20,488 bases of DNA, from contig CALHIC010000098.1 of assembly GCA_938030845.1 (NCBI GenBank), positions 1 through 20,488 of the forward strand. The letters are read 5' to 3'. This stretch comes from an uncultured Oribacterium sp. (GTDB lineage Bacteria; Bacillota; Clostridia; Lachnospirales; Lachnospiraceae). The position numbers and the translations under genes were made by a program. This document shows, one piece after another, positions 1 through 7,566 of the stretch (positions are counted from its first letter, which is position 1; every line of letters starts with the position of its first letter). The notes beneath the pieces are model-generated. The model saw only the letters and a program-made list of their open reading frames with translations, was not told where the DNA came from and did no database searches.

Positions 1-754
1 TAATCAAAGTATTTCTGAAGGCATGATGATAGATTACCCGTCCCTCGGAAAGTCCCTTGGCTCTTGCGGTACGGATATAATCCGAATTTAATACCTCCAG
101 CATATTGGTACGAATATATCGCATATACGCTCCGATGCTGGCAATCAGCAGGGTAAGAATCGGTAAAACCAGGTGTAAAGCAATATCCATCTTCTTTCCG
201 CTTGGAGAAAGAATATCGTAATTTCTTCCCACCAGTCCGCCTAAGTCGAACCATTGTAATTTCACGGAAAATACCAGCTTCAAAAGAGAAGCTGTGAAGA
301 AGGTAGGAAGGGAAATTCCCGCCAAAGCCACGATGGAAATCACATTATCCTGCCAGGAATACTGCTTGGTTGCCGCAATAATGCCCAAGGGCACGGAAAT
401 CGCAAATTCCAAAACCATAACCACAAAGCTCATGATAAAGGAAATACCCACTACCTCTTTAAATTTCTGGGTAACCGGCACGGTATACTTCCAGCTGTCT
501 CCGAAGTCTCCTCGAAGAGCCTTGCCCAACCAGGCAAAGAATCCGGGAACGATTCCCTTGTCCATGCCGTAAGTAGCCTCCAACTGCTGCATCCACTCTT
601 CAAAGCTTTTGGATCCCGGCTGCTGGGACTTCTGTCTGGCAATCTGCTCCAAATAGGAGGTCGGTAGAGATCGCATTAAGATATAAAGCAAGAAAGATAC
701 GATAAACAGAATCTCTACGGACCATAATAATCGTTTGATAATATACTTTTTCAC
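1..754 (-). CDS. Oligopeptide/dipeptide ABC transporter permease, OppB/DppB type (partial, 3' end beyond window)
   Basis: An open frame of 251 codons runs off the left edge without a stop. The N-terminus (KKYIIKRLLWSVEILFIVSF) is the basic patch plus first membrane helix typical of OppB/DppB permeases. Several further hydrophobic segments follow, and near the edge is the EAA loop of the BPD_transp_1 family (YIRTARAKGLSEGRV), which contacts the ATPase subunit. The protein would be an inner-membrane subunit importing peptides delivered by the lipoprotein encoded just upstream. GTG at 754 is the only usable start, because an in-frame TGA lies seven codons upstream of it. Its Shine-Dalgarno is poor (GGAAGAG or TAGG). 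The gene lies 100 nt after the substrate-binding protein gene, and partner permease and ATPase genes probably follow outside the window. The family assignment is firm; the substrate is inferred. Confidence 0.88.
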   Translation of the reverse strand, partial: MKKYIIKRLLWSVEILFIVSFLLYILMRSLPTSYLEQIARQKSQQPGSKSFEEWMQQLEATYGMDKGIVPGFFAWLGKALRGDFGDSWKYTVPVTQKFKEVVGISFIMSFVVMVLEFAISVPLGIIAATKQYSWQDNVISIVALAGISLPTFFTASLLKLVFSVKLQWFDLGGLVGRNYDILSPSGKKMDIALHLVLPILTLLIASIGAYMRYIRTNMLEVLNSDYIRTARAKGLSEGRVIYHHAFRNTLI

Positions 755-780
755 TGAAAAACCTACTCTTCCATATCAAG

Positions 781-819
781 AATAGCCGCATTCCTAAAGT
801 TTCAGGAAATGCGGCTATT
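781..819 (-). promoter_or_regulatory. Intercistronic stem-loop between the substrate-binding protein and permease genes
   Basis: AATAGCCGCATT (781-792) pairs perfectly with AATGCGGCTATT (808-819). A further CCT/AGG pairing follows past one bulged A, leaving an 8-nt loop. On the transcribed minus strand no T-run follows, so it does not look like a canonical intrinsic terminator. A stable hairpin here would protect the 3' end of the lipoprotein mRNA or partly attenuate read-through, as known for binding-protein-dependent transport operons where the binding protein must be in excess. The structure is seen in the sequence; the role is inferred. Confidence 0.7.
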
Positions 820-854
820 ACCCGAAAAATGTAGACGGAACAATCCGTTTACTT

Positions 855-3164
855 TTACTTTGTTAATTGAAGATTCTCAATCTCAGTATACCACTTGTAG
901 AACGGACTCATATCCGGAGTAATGGTATCCACCTGAAGACGCTCTGCAGAGAAGATAGTTACTTCCTTTCTCTGGTAGATTGGTACCTCGCAGGACCAGT
1001 CGATAATCTTGTCAAGACAAGCCTTGTACATGGTCTTACGATACTCCTGATCGGTAGACTCTCTTGCCTGCAGAATCATTTCATCTAAGTTTGCATCTTC
1101 AATCTGGTACATATAGTTGGAACCGCCGGGAGCTGCTCCGCCATTTGCAATATCGGAGTAATATACCTGGAACATATCCGGATCCGGTGTTGCCTGCCAA
1201 GCCGCACACCACATCTCTGCCTGCTTAGCCTGAATCTTGTTCCACATATCGGAGCTGTTGGAAATATCGTTAATGGTAAGCTTCATACCGATTTCCGCAA
1301 AGGCCTTCTGTGCCTCTGTCAAAATCATAAAGGAGGGGTGGTCTCCGGTTCCGGAACCGGGAATCATTACCTCATATTCCATCTTTGCCCCGGCAGGAGC
1401 TGCAGTAATCTTTCCGTCTGCCACGGTATAGCCTGCCGCCTCTAAGAAGCCTAAAGCCGCCTTCTTTGCTGCTGCATATTTATCCTCATCGGACATTCCT
1501 GATGTATAAATGGGCTCTCCCTTTGCATCCTTGGAGAAAGCAATCTGATAGCCGTCATCGGTAGGCTGAGGTGCTGCCCAGGAAGTATTGGTAATCGGAT
1601 AATTGATTACACTTGCTCTATCTCCATAGTAGCTGCTTACCGCAAGGTCTCTATATACAGAGAAAATGGTGGCAAAGGCACGACGAAGATTCTTGGAAGC
1701 TTCACTTCCCGGCTCATTGTTTACAGAAACATTGTGGGTATTGATACCGATATATCCATAACCTAAGGCATCTACAGCAGAGGTGTAAATCTTATCTCCG
1801 GAGATTTCTCCATTGCTGTTTGCCTTCTTAATGGCATCTGCAATTTCTGTAGTGTACTGTGGATTAGTTACGTCCGTCGTTCCGGTTAATACAGCGTTCA
1901 CACGGTCAGCCTGTGCAACATAGTTCACCTTCAAACTCTTGGTCTTCGGTGCGCCGAGATAGTAGTTCTCGTTTGCTTTCATAGAAACCACACCGTTTTC
2001 ATATTTCTCAAAAACGTAGGGACCTGCACCTAAAGGCTGGGTGGTCTTTGCACGAACGCCGCTTAAATCTCCCTTGGGGAAACCGAACTTATTGTTCGCA
2101 TAGTCATACTGGGCAGGATCTCCATAATAATGTAAAGGAGAAACGGCAAAGGTAAGCTGATAAATCGTCTGAGCATCCACCTTGGTTGTTATAATACGTA
2201 CAGAATAATCTCCGGTCTTCTGAATACCGCTGATATTGGGAGCGGAATTACCGGTCTCCACACCGACAGAGTAGTCCTTATAGCTTTCCATTAACTCGGT
2301 AAAGGGAGTTCCTGCACTCTCTGCAGAGCTCATATCTGTTACACTGCCGTTATACTTTGCTACCATGGCATTGAAGAAATCCATAGCTGTTGCATCTTCC
2401 TTCAAGCCTTCATAGCCATAGTTTGCCGCAAATGCCGCTACGGAATCCCCTTCCTTATTGCTTCCATTGGCAATCAAGGCATCCTCAATTTCCTTTACAA
2501 AGGCCTCTGCAGCCTTCTTGTAATCTGCCCAGAACTTTGTCTGTTGTTCCTCTGTCCACTTGGAGAAGTCCTTATTGTCCTCTCCTGCAGCCAGAATCAG
2601 CTTAAAGAGGGGTTCCATACCCTTTCTGTACTCTTCCATACCCTGAATCGGTAAAGAGTAAATAGAAGCCAATCCGTCATAGGTCGGATCTGAATATACA
2701 TACATGGAGAAAATCACATCATCAGCAGTTAAAGGCTTACCGTCGGAGAACTTTACGTCGTCTCTTAAAGTAAAGTCATAATATACAGTTCCGTCTGCAT
2801 TCTCGGTAACTGCCAGGTCGGAAATTCCCTTATAGGTGTATTCCTTACCGTTATACTCCTTGGTCTCCCCTTCAATACCCTTGTAAATAATGGCACCGCT
2901 ACGATCTGAGTTTAAGAGAGTAGCCGCAGTTAAATTTGCTACATCCTGATCCTGTACAGTCTCCGCAAAGAACATAGAAAACTTCGCACTAAACTCATCC
3001 TGAGCAAAAACCAGGGAACCATCGTTGTTTGCAGCGGCATCTTTACCGCTTTCGCCCTGAGCCTTTGTTCCATCCTCCGCCTTCTTGGGAGAACATCCTG
3101 CCAATGCGGAAAGCGCCATCACTGATGCAAGCAGTGATGCCATAATCGCTTTTCTTTTCTTCAT
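855..3164 (-). CDS. ABC transporter substrate-binding lipoprotein, family 5 (oligopeptide-binding, OppA-like)
   Basis: The 769-residue protein begins with a lipoprotein signal peptide: a KKRK n-region, a hydrophobic stretch and the lipobox LAGC at residues 21-24. C24 is the expected lipidated cysteine, anchoring the protein outside the membrane. Residues about 128-152 carry the SBP_bac_5 pattern (FTLRDDVKFSDGKPLTADDV). It should capture peptides or similar solutes for the permease encoded next. It is much longer than the usual 520-600 residues, mainly because of a charged, helix-rich stretch at about residues 175-310 that splits the conserved domain. The start at 3164 has a strong AAAGGAGG. 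Family is certain; the ligand cannot be read from sequence. The gene sits 49 nt after the membrane-protein gene upstream with no clear promoter between them, so the two may be co-transcribed. Confidence 0.93.
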   Translation of the reverse strand: MKKRKAIMASLLASVMALSALAGCSPKKAEDGTKAQGESGKDAAANNDGSLVFAQDEFSAKFSMFFAETVQDQDVANLTAATLLNSDRSGAIIYKGIEGETKEYNGKEYTYKGISDLAVTENADGTVYYDFTLRDDVKFSDGKPLTADDVIFSMYVYSDPTYDGLASIYSLPIQGMEEYRKGMEPLFKLILAAGEDNKDFSKWTEEQQTKFWADYKKAAEAFVKEIEDALIANGSNKEGDSVAAFAANYGYEGLKEDATAMDFFNAMVAKYNGSVTDMSSAESAGTPFTELMESYKDYSVGVETGNSAPNISGIQKTGDYSVRIITTKVDAQTIYQLTFAVSPLHYYGDPAQYDYANNKFGFPKGDLSGVRAKTTQPLGAGPYVFEKYENGVVSMKANENYYLGAPKTKSLKVNYVAQADRVNAVLTGTTDVTNPQYTTEIADAIKKANSNGEISGDKIYTSAVDALGYGYIGINTHNVSVNNEPGSEASKNLRRAFATIFSVYRDLAVSSYYGDRASVINYPITNTSWAAPQPTDDGYQIAFSKDAKGEPIYTSGMSDEDKYAAAKKAALGFLEAAGYTVADGKITAAPAGAKMEYEVMIPGSGTGDHPSFMILTEAQKAFAEIGMKLTINDISNSSDMWNKIQAKQAEMWCAAWQATPDPDMFQVYYSDIANGGAAPGGSNYMYQIEDANLDEMILQARESTDQEYRKTMYKACLDKIIDWSCEVPIYQRKEVTIFSAERLQVDTITPDMSPFYKWYTEIENLQLTK

Positions 3165-3213
3165 ACTACTTCCTCCTTTTAGTAATTTCTTGGCTTCCTT
3201 TCAAACTGCATTT

Positions 3214-3762
3214 TCATTCATTATAGGCCGTTCTTTCCTCCATCTTCCAAGAGGAAAAGCTCTGCTTTAACTTCCGCCAAAACAGGATGGAAAAAACGAT
3301 AAATCCCAAAACTAAAGCAAAAACCAATGCCTCTCCTACAAGCCCCCCATCTCTACCTCCACGCAAGAGATAAATCCCTTGGAGAAGGAGAAGGATTCCT
3401 GCAAATAGGAAGGAAAGAACCACATTTCCCTCCAAAGGAATGAAGCTTCTTTGATAGGTCCACCCGTCCACCGTGCCTTTCTTCCTGAGATAGCCCAGGA
3501 AACGAACAGAGGCTAAAAGCACTTGAATGATGCACATACCATAGGGCAAGGTCAGGAATAGCTTGTGGGATAAGGCTACCTTCGAGAAAAATCCCGGAAT
3601 CAAGAGAAAAGGAAGCTGAAACAAGTAACAAGCAATCAGAAGCCGTTTTTCTTTTTTTTGCAATGCCAAAGGCCGTATATCTTTATACAGCTTTTTTCTT
3701 GCTTCATCTGCCTCCTTGGAAAGAACGCCGCCTTTTCCATAGGGCGTCCTAAACATTCCCAT
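3214..3762 (-). CDS. Four-helix membrane protein of unknown function
   Basis: I do not recognise this 182-residue protein. A basic, soluble N-terminal part (residues 1-40) is followed by four hydrophobic segments at about 41-60, 68-92, 113-133 and 141-162, then a short charged C-terminus. This suggests a polytopic membrane protein with both ends on the cytoplasmic side. I chose the ATG at 3762 because GGAGG stands 7 nt upstream; an alternative in-frame start at 3822 would add 20 residues but lacks a good ribosome site. It lies between the ribosomal operon terminator and the transporter lipoprotein gene, 49 nt ahead of the latter on the same strand, so a role linked to that transporter is possible but unproven. 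Confidence 0.7.
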   Translation of the reverse strand: MGMFRTPYGKGGVLSKEADEARKKLYKDIRPLALQKKEKRLLIACYLFQLPFLLIPGFFSKVALSHKLFLTLPYGMCIIQVLLASVRFLGYLRKKGTVDGWTYQRSFIPLEGNVVLSFLFAGILLLLQGIYLLRGGRDGGLVGEALVFALVLGFIVFSILFWRKLKQSFSSWKMEERTAYNE

Positions 3763-3851
3763 GCTTTTTCCTCCATTGTTCCGTCCTATAATGAAAAAGT
3801 ATTGTGATCTCCTGAAGCTCATTTTTTCTCACTAAATCAGTTCATGATTTG

Positions 3852-3880
3852 AAAATAAGAAAATTCTTTGTTTCTCACAA
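3852..3880 (-). promoter_or_regulatory. Weak candidate promoter for the membrane-protein/transporter genes
   Basis: On the minus strand TTGTGA (3880 to 3875) and TATTTT (3857 to 3852) are separated by 17 bp, about 90 nt ahead of the chosen start at 3762. Each box matches the sigma-A consensus at four of six positions, so this is weak evidence in an AT-rich region where such matches arise by chance. Confidence 0.25.
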
Positions 3881-4124
3881 TATTTTAACCCATAGCTTAC
3901 CTGTATTTTTATGCTACGTCAATTATATTTATAGAATAAGAGGTATTCCTAATTATATTTTCTTTCTTATTTTGCCAATTTTATTTATAGAAGCTTTATT
4001 ATTTTTTTGCATTTTGTTATTTCTTTTTCTATAACTACTTTATCATTTATTTTGTTTTAGATGTTTTACCCAGTATTCCTTTGCTATTCTTATACAAATA
4101 CGCCAGTATTTAAGCTATGGCATT

Positions 4125-4156
4125 AAAAAAGAGGAAGCTGTGCTTCCCCTTTTTTT
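4125..4156 (-). terminator. Intrinsic terminator of the S10-spc-alpha operon
   Basis: On the minus strand GGGGAAGC (4149 to 4142), loop ACA, and GCTTCCTC (4138 to 4131) form an 8-bp stem with one G-T pair, followed by TTTTTT (4130 to 4125). It begins 38 nt beyond the rplQ stop. The plus-strand side also has a T-run (4150-4156), so the hairpin can end transcription in both directions. Confidence 0.88.
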
Positions 4157-4186
4157 GCAACTTTGTTCTATTCGTTTTGTAAAATA

Positions 4187-4723
4187 TTATACAAGCTCTA
4201 AAAGAACTTCCATAGCAGCATCTCCCTTACGAAGACCTACCTTTACGATTCTTGTATATCCACCGTGACGGTTCTCATACTTTGGTGCAATCTCTTCAAA
4301 AAGCTTCTTCGCCAAGTCTAACTTCTTGGTGTTCCTCTTTCTTCCGGCTGCTTCTGCAGGTCTAACTGTGGGAACATAGGTCGCTGCAAGAATCTGGCGA
4401 CGAGCCTGCAAACGAGAAGGCTTATCCTTCTGAATGGACTTCTCTACTTCCTCATAAACGGTAACCTTCTTACCGTCTTTCACTTCTTTAACGCGCTTTC
4501 CATCAGCGTCCTTCTTTGCAACCTTTGCATTAACGACAACCATTTCATAGTTGTCTTTCTCTCTTACTGCCAAAGCAATAAGCTTCTCTACCTGCTTACG
4601 AACTTCCTTCGCTCTAGCCTCAGTAGTAAAAATCTTTCCATGCTCCAATAAAGAAGTGGTTAATGCACGAAGCATTGCCTTTCTCTGGTTTGAAGCTCTT
4701 CCTAACTTTCTATAATTTGCCAT
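4187..4723 (-). CDS. rplQ: 50S ribosomal protein L17 (extended form)
   Basis: L17 is a large-subunit protein near the peptide exit tunnel. The N-terminus ([20 protein letters not shown]), the ARRQ motif (107-110) and the C-terminal [17 protein letters not shown] block (154-170) identify the family. At 178 residues it is well beyond the roughly 120 of Bacillus. A lysine-rich, valine-rich insertion lies at about residues 56-104, and a second extra stretch (about 118-136, ending in RKRNTKK) lies before the conserved FEEIAPKY. I recall longer L17 forms in Lachnospiraceae, which fits the taxonomic guess. The start at 4723 has AAGGAG. It is the last gene of the operon, 51 nt after rpoA. Confidence 0.97.
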   Translation of the reverse strand: MANYRKLGRASNQRKAMLRALTTSLLEHGKIFTTEARAKEVRKQVEKLIALAVREKDNYEMVVVNAKVAKKDADGKRVKEVKDGKKVTVYEEVEKSIQKDKPSRLQARRQILAATYVPTVRPAEAAGRKRNTKKLDLAKKLFEEIAPKYENRHGGYTRIVKVGLRKGDAAMEVLLELV

Positions 4724-4774
4724 GTTTTCTCCTTATCCGTGCTTTTTAGTCTTACCGGTTGGCCTTACTGTTAT

Positions 4775-5719
4775 CTATTCTTCCGGAAATGATAATCCCA
4801 GATTCAAATCTCTTAACTTCGCCAAAACTTCCTCAAGAGACTTTCTTCCAAGGTTTCGAACCTTCATCATATCCTCCGGTGTCTTGGAGGTTAACTCGGA
4901 CACTGTGTTGATTCCTGCTCTCTTCAAGCAGTTATAAGAACGGACACTTAATTCCAGTTCATCAATATTCATTTCCATTACTTTGCCCTTTTCATCTTCG
5001 GGCTTATCCACCATAAGCTCTGTTGCAGCCACTTCTTCAGAAAGCGCTACAAACAAATCCAGGTGCTGAAAAAGCATTTGTGCCGCCTTGGAAATCGCAT
5101 CTTCCGGAGACATACTTCCGTTGGTATATACATCCAAAGTCAATCGATCATAGTCCGTCATATTTCCTACACGGGTATTCTCGATAGACATATTTACTCT
5201 TTCCACAGGAGTATACAAAGCATCAATGTCCTGATATTCCTTTGGTGCTTCTACTCTTCCTTCTGCCTTTTCTCCGGAGTAACCCTGTCCTCTACTGATA
5301 AAGAGGGAAATGGAGCCTTGGGCTCCCGCCTCTACAGTAGCAATATGCTCTGTAGGATTACTCAGCTTAAGTTCCGACTCTCCAATAAAATCTTCAGCCA
5401 GAATCTCGGACTTTCCGGATAAATCAACGGAAACTTCCAGACTTTCCACTTCCTCCGGCAAAATCACCGCAATGCTCTTAAGATTGGTTAAGAGCTCAGG
5501 GAAACTTTCCTGAATTCCGGAAACCTTGTCTCCGGACAGATTTTCGATCTTAATTGCAGAAATCGCAGCCCCGGGCAGAGAGGAAAGCATCATCCTCCGA
5601 AGAGAATTTCCTAGGGTTGAGCCGTAGCCTCGTTCCAGTGGTTCACATACGAAACGACCAAAACGCTTATCCTCTGAAATTTCAAGAATTTCAATGTTTG
5701 GTTTTGTAAAATCAAACAT
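4775..5719 (-). CDS. rpoA: DNA-directed RNA polymerase alpha subunit
   Basis: The 314-residue protein has the normal length. The N-terminal assembly domain (about 1-230) includes the block EPLERGYGSTLGNSLRRMML (26-45), which dimerises alpha and contacts beta and beta-prime. A short acidic linker (about 232-248) leads to the C-terminal domain (about 250-308) with VRNLGRKSLEE. That domain touches UP-element DNA and activators. The strong AAAGGAGG before the ATG at 5719 supports the start. It lies between rpsD and rplQ, the standard alpha-operon position, tying polymerase synthesis to ribosome synthesis. Confidence 0.99.
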   Translation of the reverse strand: MFDFTKPNIEILEISEDKRFGRFVCEPLERGYGSTLGNSLRRMMLSSLPGAAISAIKIENLSGDKVSGIQESFPELLTNLKSIAVILPEEVESLEVSVDLSGKSEILAEDFIGESELKLSNPTEHIATVEAGAQGSISLFISRGQGYSGEKAEGRVEAPKEYQDIDALYTPVERVNMSIENTRVGNMTDYDRLTLDVYTNGSMSPEDAISKAAQMLFQHLDLFVALSEEVAATELMVDKPEDEKGKVMEMNIDELELSVRSYNCLKRAGINTVSELTSKTPEDMMKVRNLGRKSLEEVLAKLRDLNLGLSFPEE

Positions 5720-5743
5720 GCTGCCTCCTTTTTTAGGCTATCA

Positions 5744-6337
5744 TTACTTAGAATACAACTCGACGATTAACATTTCGTTTACAGGAACGTCAATGTCTTC
5801 TCTGTGTGGAAGAGACTTAATGGTTGCGCTAAGCTTCTCAGCATCCATCTCTAACCATGCCGGTACCATTCTGCCGTTGGTTACTTCCACAATATCCTTA
5901 TATCTCTGTGCAGTTCTCATGGATTCTTTAATCTGAATTACATCACCTGCGGATACAAGATAAGAAGGAATGTTTACAATCTTTCCGTTAACGGTTACAT
6001 GACGGTGTCCTACAACCTGTCTAGCTTCTCTTCTGGTTCTAGCCATTCCCATACGGAAAATAACGTTGTCCAGACGAGACTCTAAAAGAATCATAAGGTT
6101 CTCACCGGTCTGTCCTGCTAACTTCTCTGCCTTAGCATAGTAGTTACGGAAAGGCTTCTCTAATACGCCATAGATGAACTTTGCCTTCTGCTTCTCTCTA
6201 AGCTGAAGACCGTACTCGCTCATCTTTCTTCTTGGGTTACGAAGCTGTCTGTTGGATTTCTTATCCACTCCTAAAAATACGGGGTCCAGTCCAAGTGACC
6301 TGCATCTTTTAAGCACAGGAACTTTATCTACTGCCAT
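5744..6337 (-). CDS. rpsD: 30S ribosomal protein S4 (cysteine-poor, zinc-free type)
   Basis: S4 is a primary 16S rRNA-binding protein that nucleates assembly of the small-subunit body. At 197 residues it has normal length, with the S4 RNA-binding domain around residues 88-150 (LESRLDNVIFRMGMARTRRE). The N-terminal zinc motif of zinc-type S4 is absent: only one cysteine (C12) remains in the region, so this is a C-minus form. The ATG at 6337 follows a strong TAGGAGG. An unusually long 168-nt spacer separates it from rpsK. In E. coli and B. subtilis S4 regulates its own mRNA translation, so that spacer is a natural place to look for a regulatory structure. Confidence 0.99.
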   Translation of the reverse strand: MAVDKVPVLKRCRSLGLDPVFLGVDKKSNRQLRNPRRKMSEYGLQLREKQKAKFIYGVLEKPFRNYYAKAEKLAGQTGENLMILLESRLDNVIFRMGMARTRREARQVVGHRHVTVNGKIVNIPSYLVSAGDVIQIKESMRTAQRYKDIVEVTNGRMVPAWLEMDAEKLSATIKSLPHREDIDVPVNEMLIVELYSK

Positions 6338-6505
6338 TTTATCCTCCTAAATATCAAGTTTTGTCGACTCAACAAGCCAACATCCCTAAAAAATTGATAC
6401 GCCCTTTACACCGATAAGGCTTCTTCAGGCTGACCACATGGTCATACTGTTCTGTACAAGCTTATGCCGCTATAGGAAATTCTATAATTCCCCGGGCACA
6501 GAGCA
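6338..6505 (-). promoter_or_regulatory. Long structured spacer between rpsK and rpsD (candidate S4-responsive region)
   Basis: This 168-nt non-coding gap is the longest inside the operon. It contains the palindrome TGACCACATGGTCA (6431-6444) and a second inverted repeat, AGGAAATT/AATTCCCC (6474-6481 with 6486-6493), which forms a hairpin with G-U pairs on the mRNA. No T-run follows either, so these are not terminators. The spacer ends at the rpsD Shine-Dalgarno. S4 autoregulates through mRNA structures in other bacteria; that this region does so here is inference. Confidence 0.4.
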
Positions 6506-6901
6506 TTATACTCTTCTGCGCTTTGGTGGGCGGCATCCGTTGTGTGGAACCGGTGTAACGTCCTTGATGGAGGTTACTTCCAATCCGTTTGCTGCTAAAG
6601 CACGGATTGCTGCTTCTCTTCCGGATCCCGGTCCTTTAACCATTACATCCACATACTTTAAGCCGTGTACCAAAGCTGCCTTTACAGCAGTCTCAGCAGC
6701 CATCTGCGCTGCATATGGAGTAGATTTTCTTGAACCTCTAAATCCCAGACCGCCGGCACTTGCCCATGATAAAGCATTTCCCTGAGCATCTGTCAAAGTA
6801 ACGATAGTGTTATTGAAAGATGATTGGATATGTGCCTGTCCGCGTTCAACGTTTTTCTTTACGCGCTTTTTTGTCACTCTCTTACCAGTTGACTTAGCCA
6901 T
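6506..6901 (-). CDS. rpsK: 30S ribosomal protein S11
   Basis: S11 lines the platform of the small subunit and contacts mRNA in the exit channel. The 131-residue product ends with the family signature [13 protein letters not shown] (119-131) and has a basic, disordered N-terminal tail ([15 protein letters not shown]). Unlike almost every other gene here it lacks a strong Shine-Dalgarno. The closest purine stretches before the ATG at 6901 are GTAGG about 11 nt away and AAAGGAAAG further upstream. A 77-nt spacer separates it from rpsM. Weak initiation or translational coupling to an upstream signal is possible. Confidence 0.99.
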   Translation of the reverse strand: MAKSTGKRVTKKRVKKNVERGQAHIQSSFNNTIVTLTDAQGNALSWASAGGLGFRGSRKSTPYAAQMAAETAVKAALVHGLKYVDVMVKGPGSGREAAIRALAANGLEVTSIKDVTPVPHNGCRPPKRRRV

Positions 6902-6978
6902 AGTTAAACTAACCTACTTTCCTTTTTCTCTTCTTCCTGTATTTAAAACATGAAGATCCATTAGTTACTGTTCAGACC

Positions 6979-7347
6979 TTACTTCTTCTTGTTAGCAACG
7001 GTCTTTCTTGGTCCCTTACGGGTTCTTGCATTGGTCTTAGTCTTCTGACCTCTTACGGGAAGTCCCTTTCTGTGACGGATTCCTCTGTAGCAACCAATTT
7101 CCTGCAAACGCTTGATGTTTAAAGCGATCTCTCTACGAAGGTCACCTTCTACCATCTGGTGTTCTGCAATATAGTTCGCCAGAGTCTTTACCTCATCGTC
7201 AGTTAAATCCTTAACTCTTGTGTCCGGATTTACGCCGGTTTCTGCAAGGATCTTGTCTGCTGAGGGTCTTCCGATTCCGTAGATGTAAGTCAAACCGATT
7301 TCGATTCGCTTCTCTCTAGGTAAATCTACACCTGCAATACGAGCCAT
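6979..7347 (-). CDS. rpsM: 30S ribosomal protein S13
   Basis: S13 sits in the head of the small subunit and forms bridges to 5S rRNA and L5, with its basic tail near the P-site tRNA. The 122-residue product starts [14 protein letters not shown] and holds the conserved block [20 protein letters not shown], followed by a lysine-rich tail. CAGGAGG precedes the ATG at 7347, which lies 20 nt after the rpmJ stop. It is the second gene behind the internal promoter in the infA-rpmJ gap. Confidence 0.99.
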   Translation of the reverse strand: MARIAGVDLPREKRIEIGLTYIYGIGRPSADKILAETGVNPDTRVKDLTDDEVKTLANYIAEHQMVEGDLRREIALNIKRLQEIGCYRGIRHRKGLPVRGQKTKTNARTRKGPRKTVANKKK

Positions 7348-7367
7348 CTTTGATTTCCTCCTGTTAA

Positions 7368-7481
7368 TTAACCTTGTCTCTGCTTATGCTTAGGGTTTTC
7401 ACAGATAATTCTGATGGAGCCCTTTCGCTTGATTACTTTGCATTTTTCGCAGATAGGTTTTACTGATGATCTTACTTTCAT
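7368..7481 (-). CDS. rpmJ: 50S ribosomal protein L36 (zinc type)
   Basis: This 37-codon gene is easy to miss because of its size. It starts [20 protein letters not shown] and ends KHKQRQG. The four zinc ligands C11, C14, C27 and H32 are all present, giving the zinc-ribbon form of L36, a late-assembling protein of the large subunit. The ATG at 7481 is preceded by GGAAAGGGG about 10 nt upstream. It lies between infA and rpsM, its standard place, and is the first gene after an internal promoter (7530-7558). Confidence 0.97.
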   Translation of the reverse strand: MKVRSSVKPICEKCKVIKRKGSIRIICENPKHKQRQG

Positions 7482-7529
7482 AAGTAAAATTCCCCTTTCC
7501 TTTACGAATTTGAACAGAGTTGCCGTATC

Positions 7530-7558
7530 ATTCTAGCAAAACAGTCTTGAAATGTAAA
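7530..7558 (-). promoter_or_regulatory. Strong internal sigma-A-type promoter for rpmJ-rpsM-rpsK-rpsD-rpoA-rplQ
   Basis: On the minus strand TTTACA (7558 to 7553) and TAGAAT (7535 to 7530) are separated by exactly 17 bp. Each box matches the consensus at five of six positions. The -10 box is also preceded by TGC, giving the extended TGn motif. Initiation would be near 7523, leaving about 42 nt before the rpmJ ATG. It sits in the only sizeable gap between infA and rpmJ, so alpha-operon genes can be transcribed independently of the distant S10 promoter. Confidence 0.75.
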
Positions 7559-7566
7559 GCGAAACC

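Larger units (their letters stand above)
3763..4186. other. AT-rich intergenic spacer between rplQ and the membrane-protein gene
   Basis: This 424-bp stretch separates the ribosomal operon from the transporter region. It holds the rplQ terminator (4125-4156) and otherwise very AT-rich DNA with no convincing gene. It should contain the promoter for the membrane-protein and transporter genes. The best minus-strand candidates are TTGTGA (3875-3880), 17 bp, TATTTT (3852-3857), with only 4/6 matches in each box, and an isolated TTGACG near 3918-3923 with a poor -10. I cannot choose between them with confidence. Confidence 0.5.

Noticed and set aside
3763..3822. 20-residue N-terminal extension of the membrane protein
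   Set aside because: The ATG at 3762 has GGAGG at ideal spacing, whereas the upstream start does not.
3849..4034. 61-codon plus-strand frame of very hydrophobic residues
   Set aside because: It begins at TTG without a ribosome site in AT-rich DNA; T-rich sequence alone produces Phe/Leu/Ile runs.
4066..4112. CAGTATT occurring twice in the AT-rich spacer
   Set aside because: Seven-base repeats are expected by chance in such DNA; nothing else suggests a repeat family.
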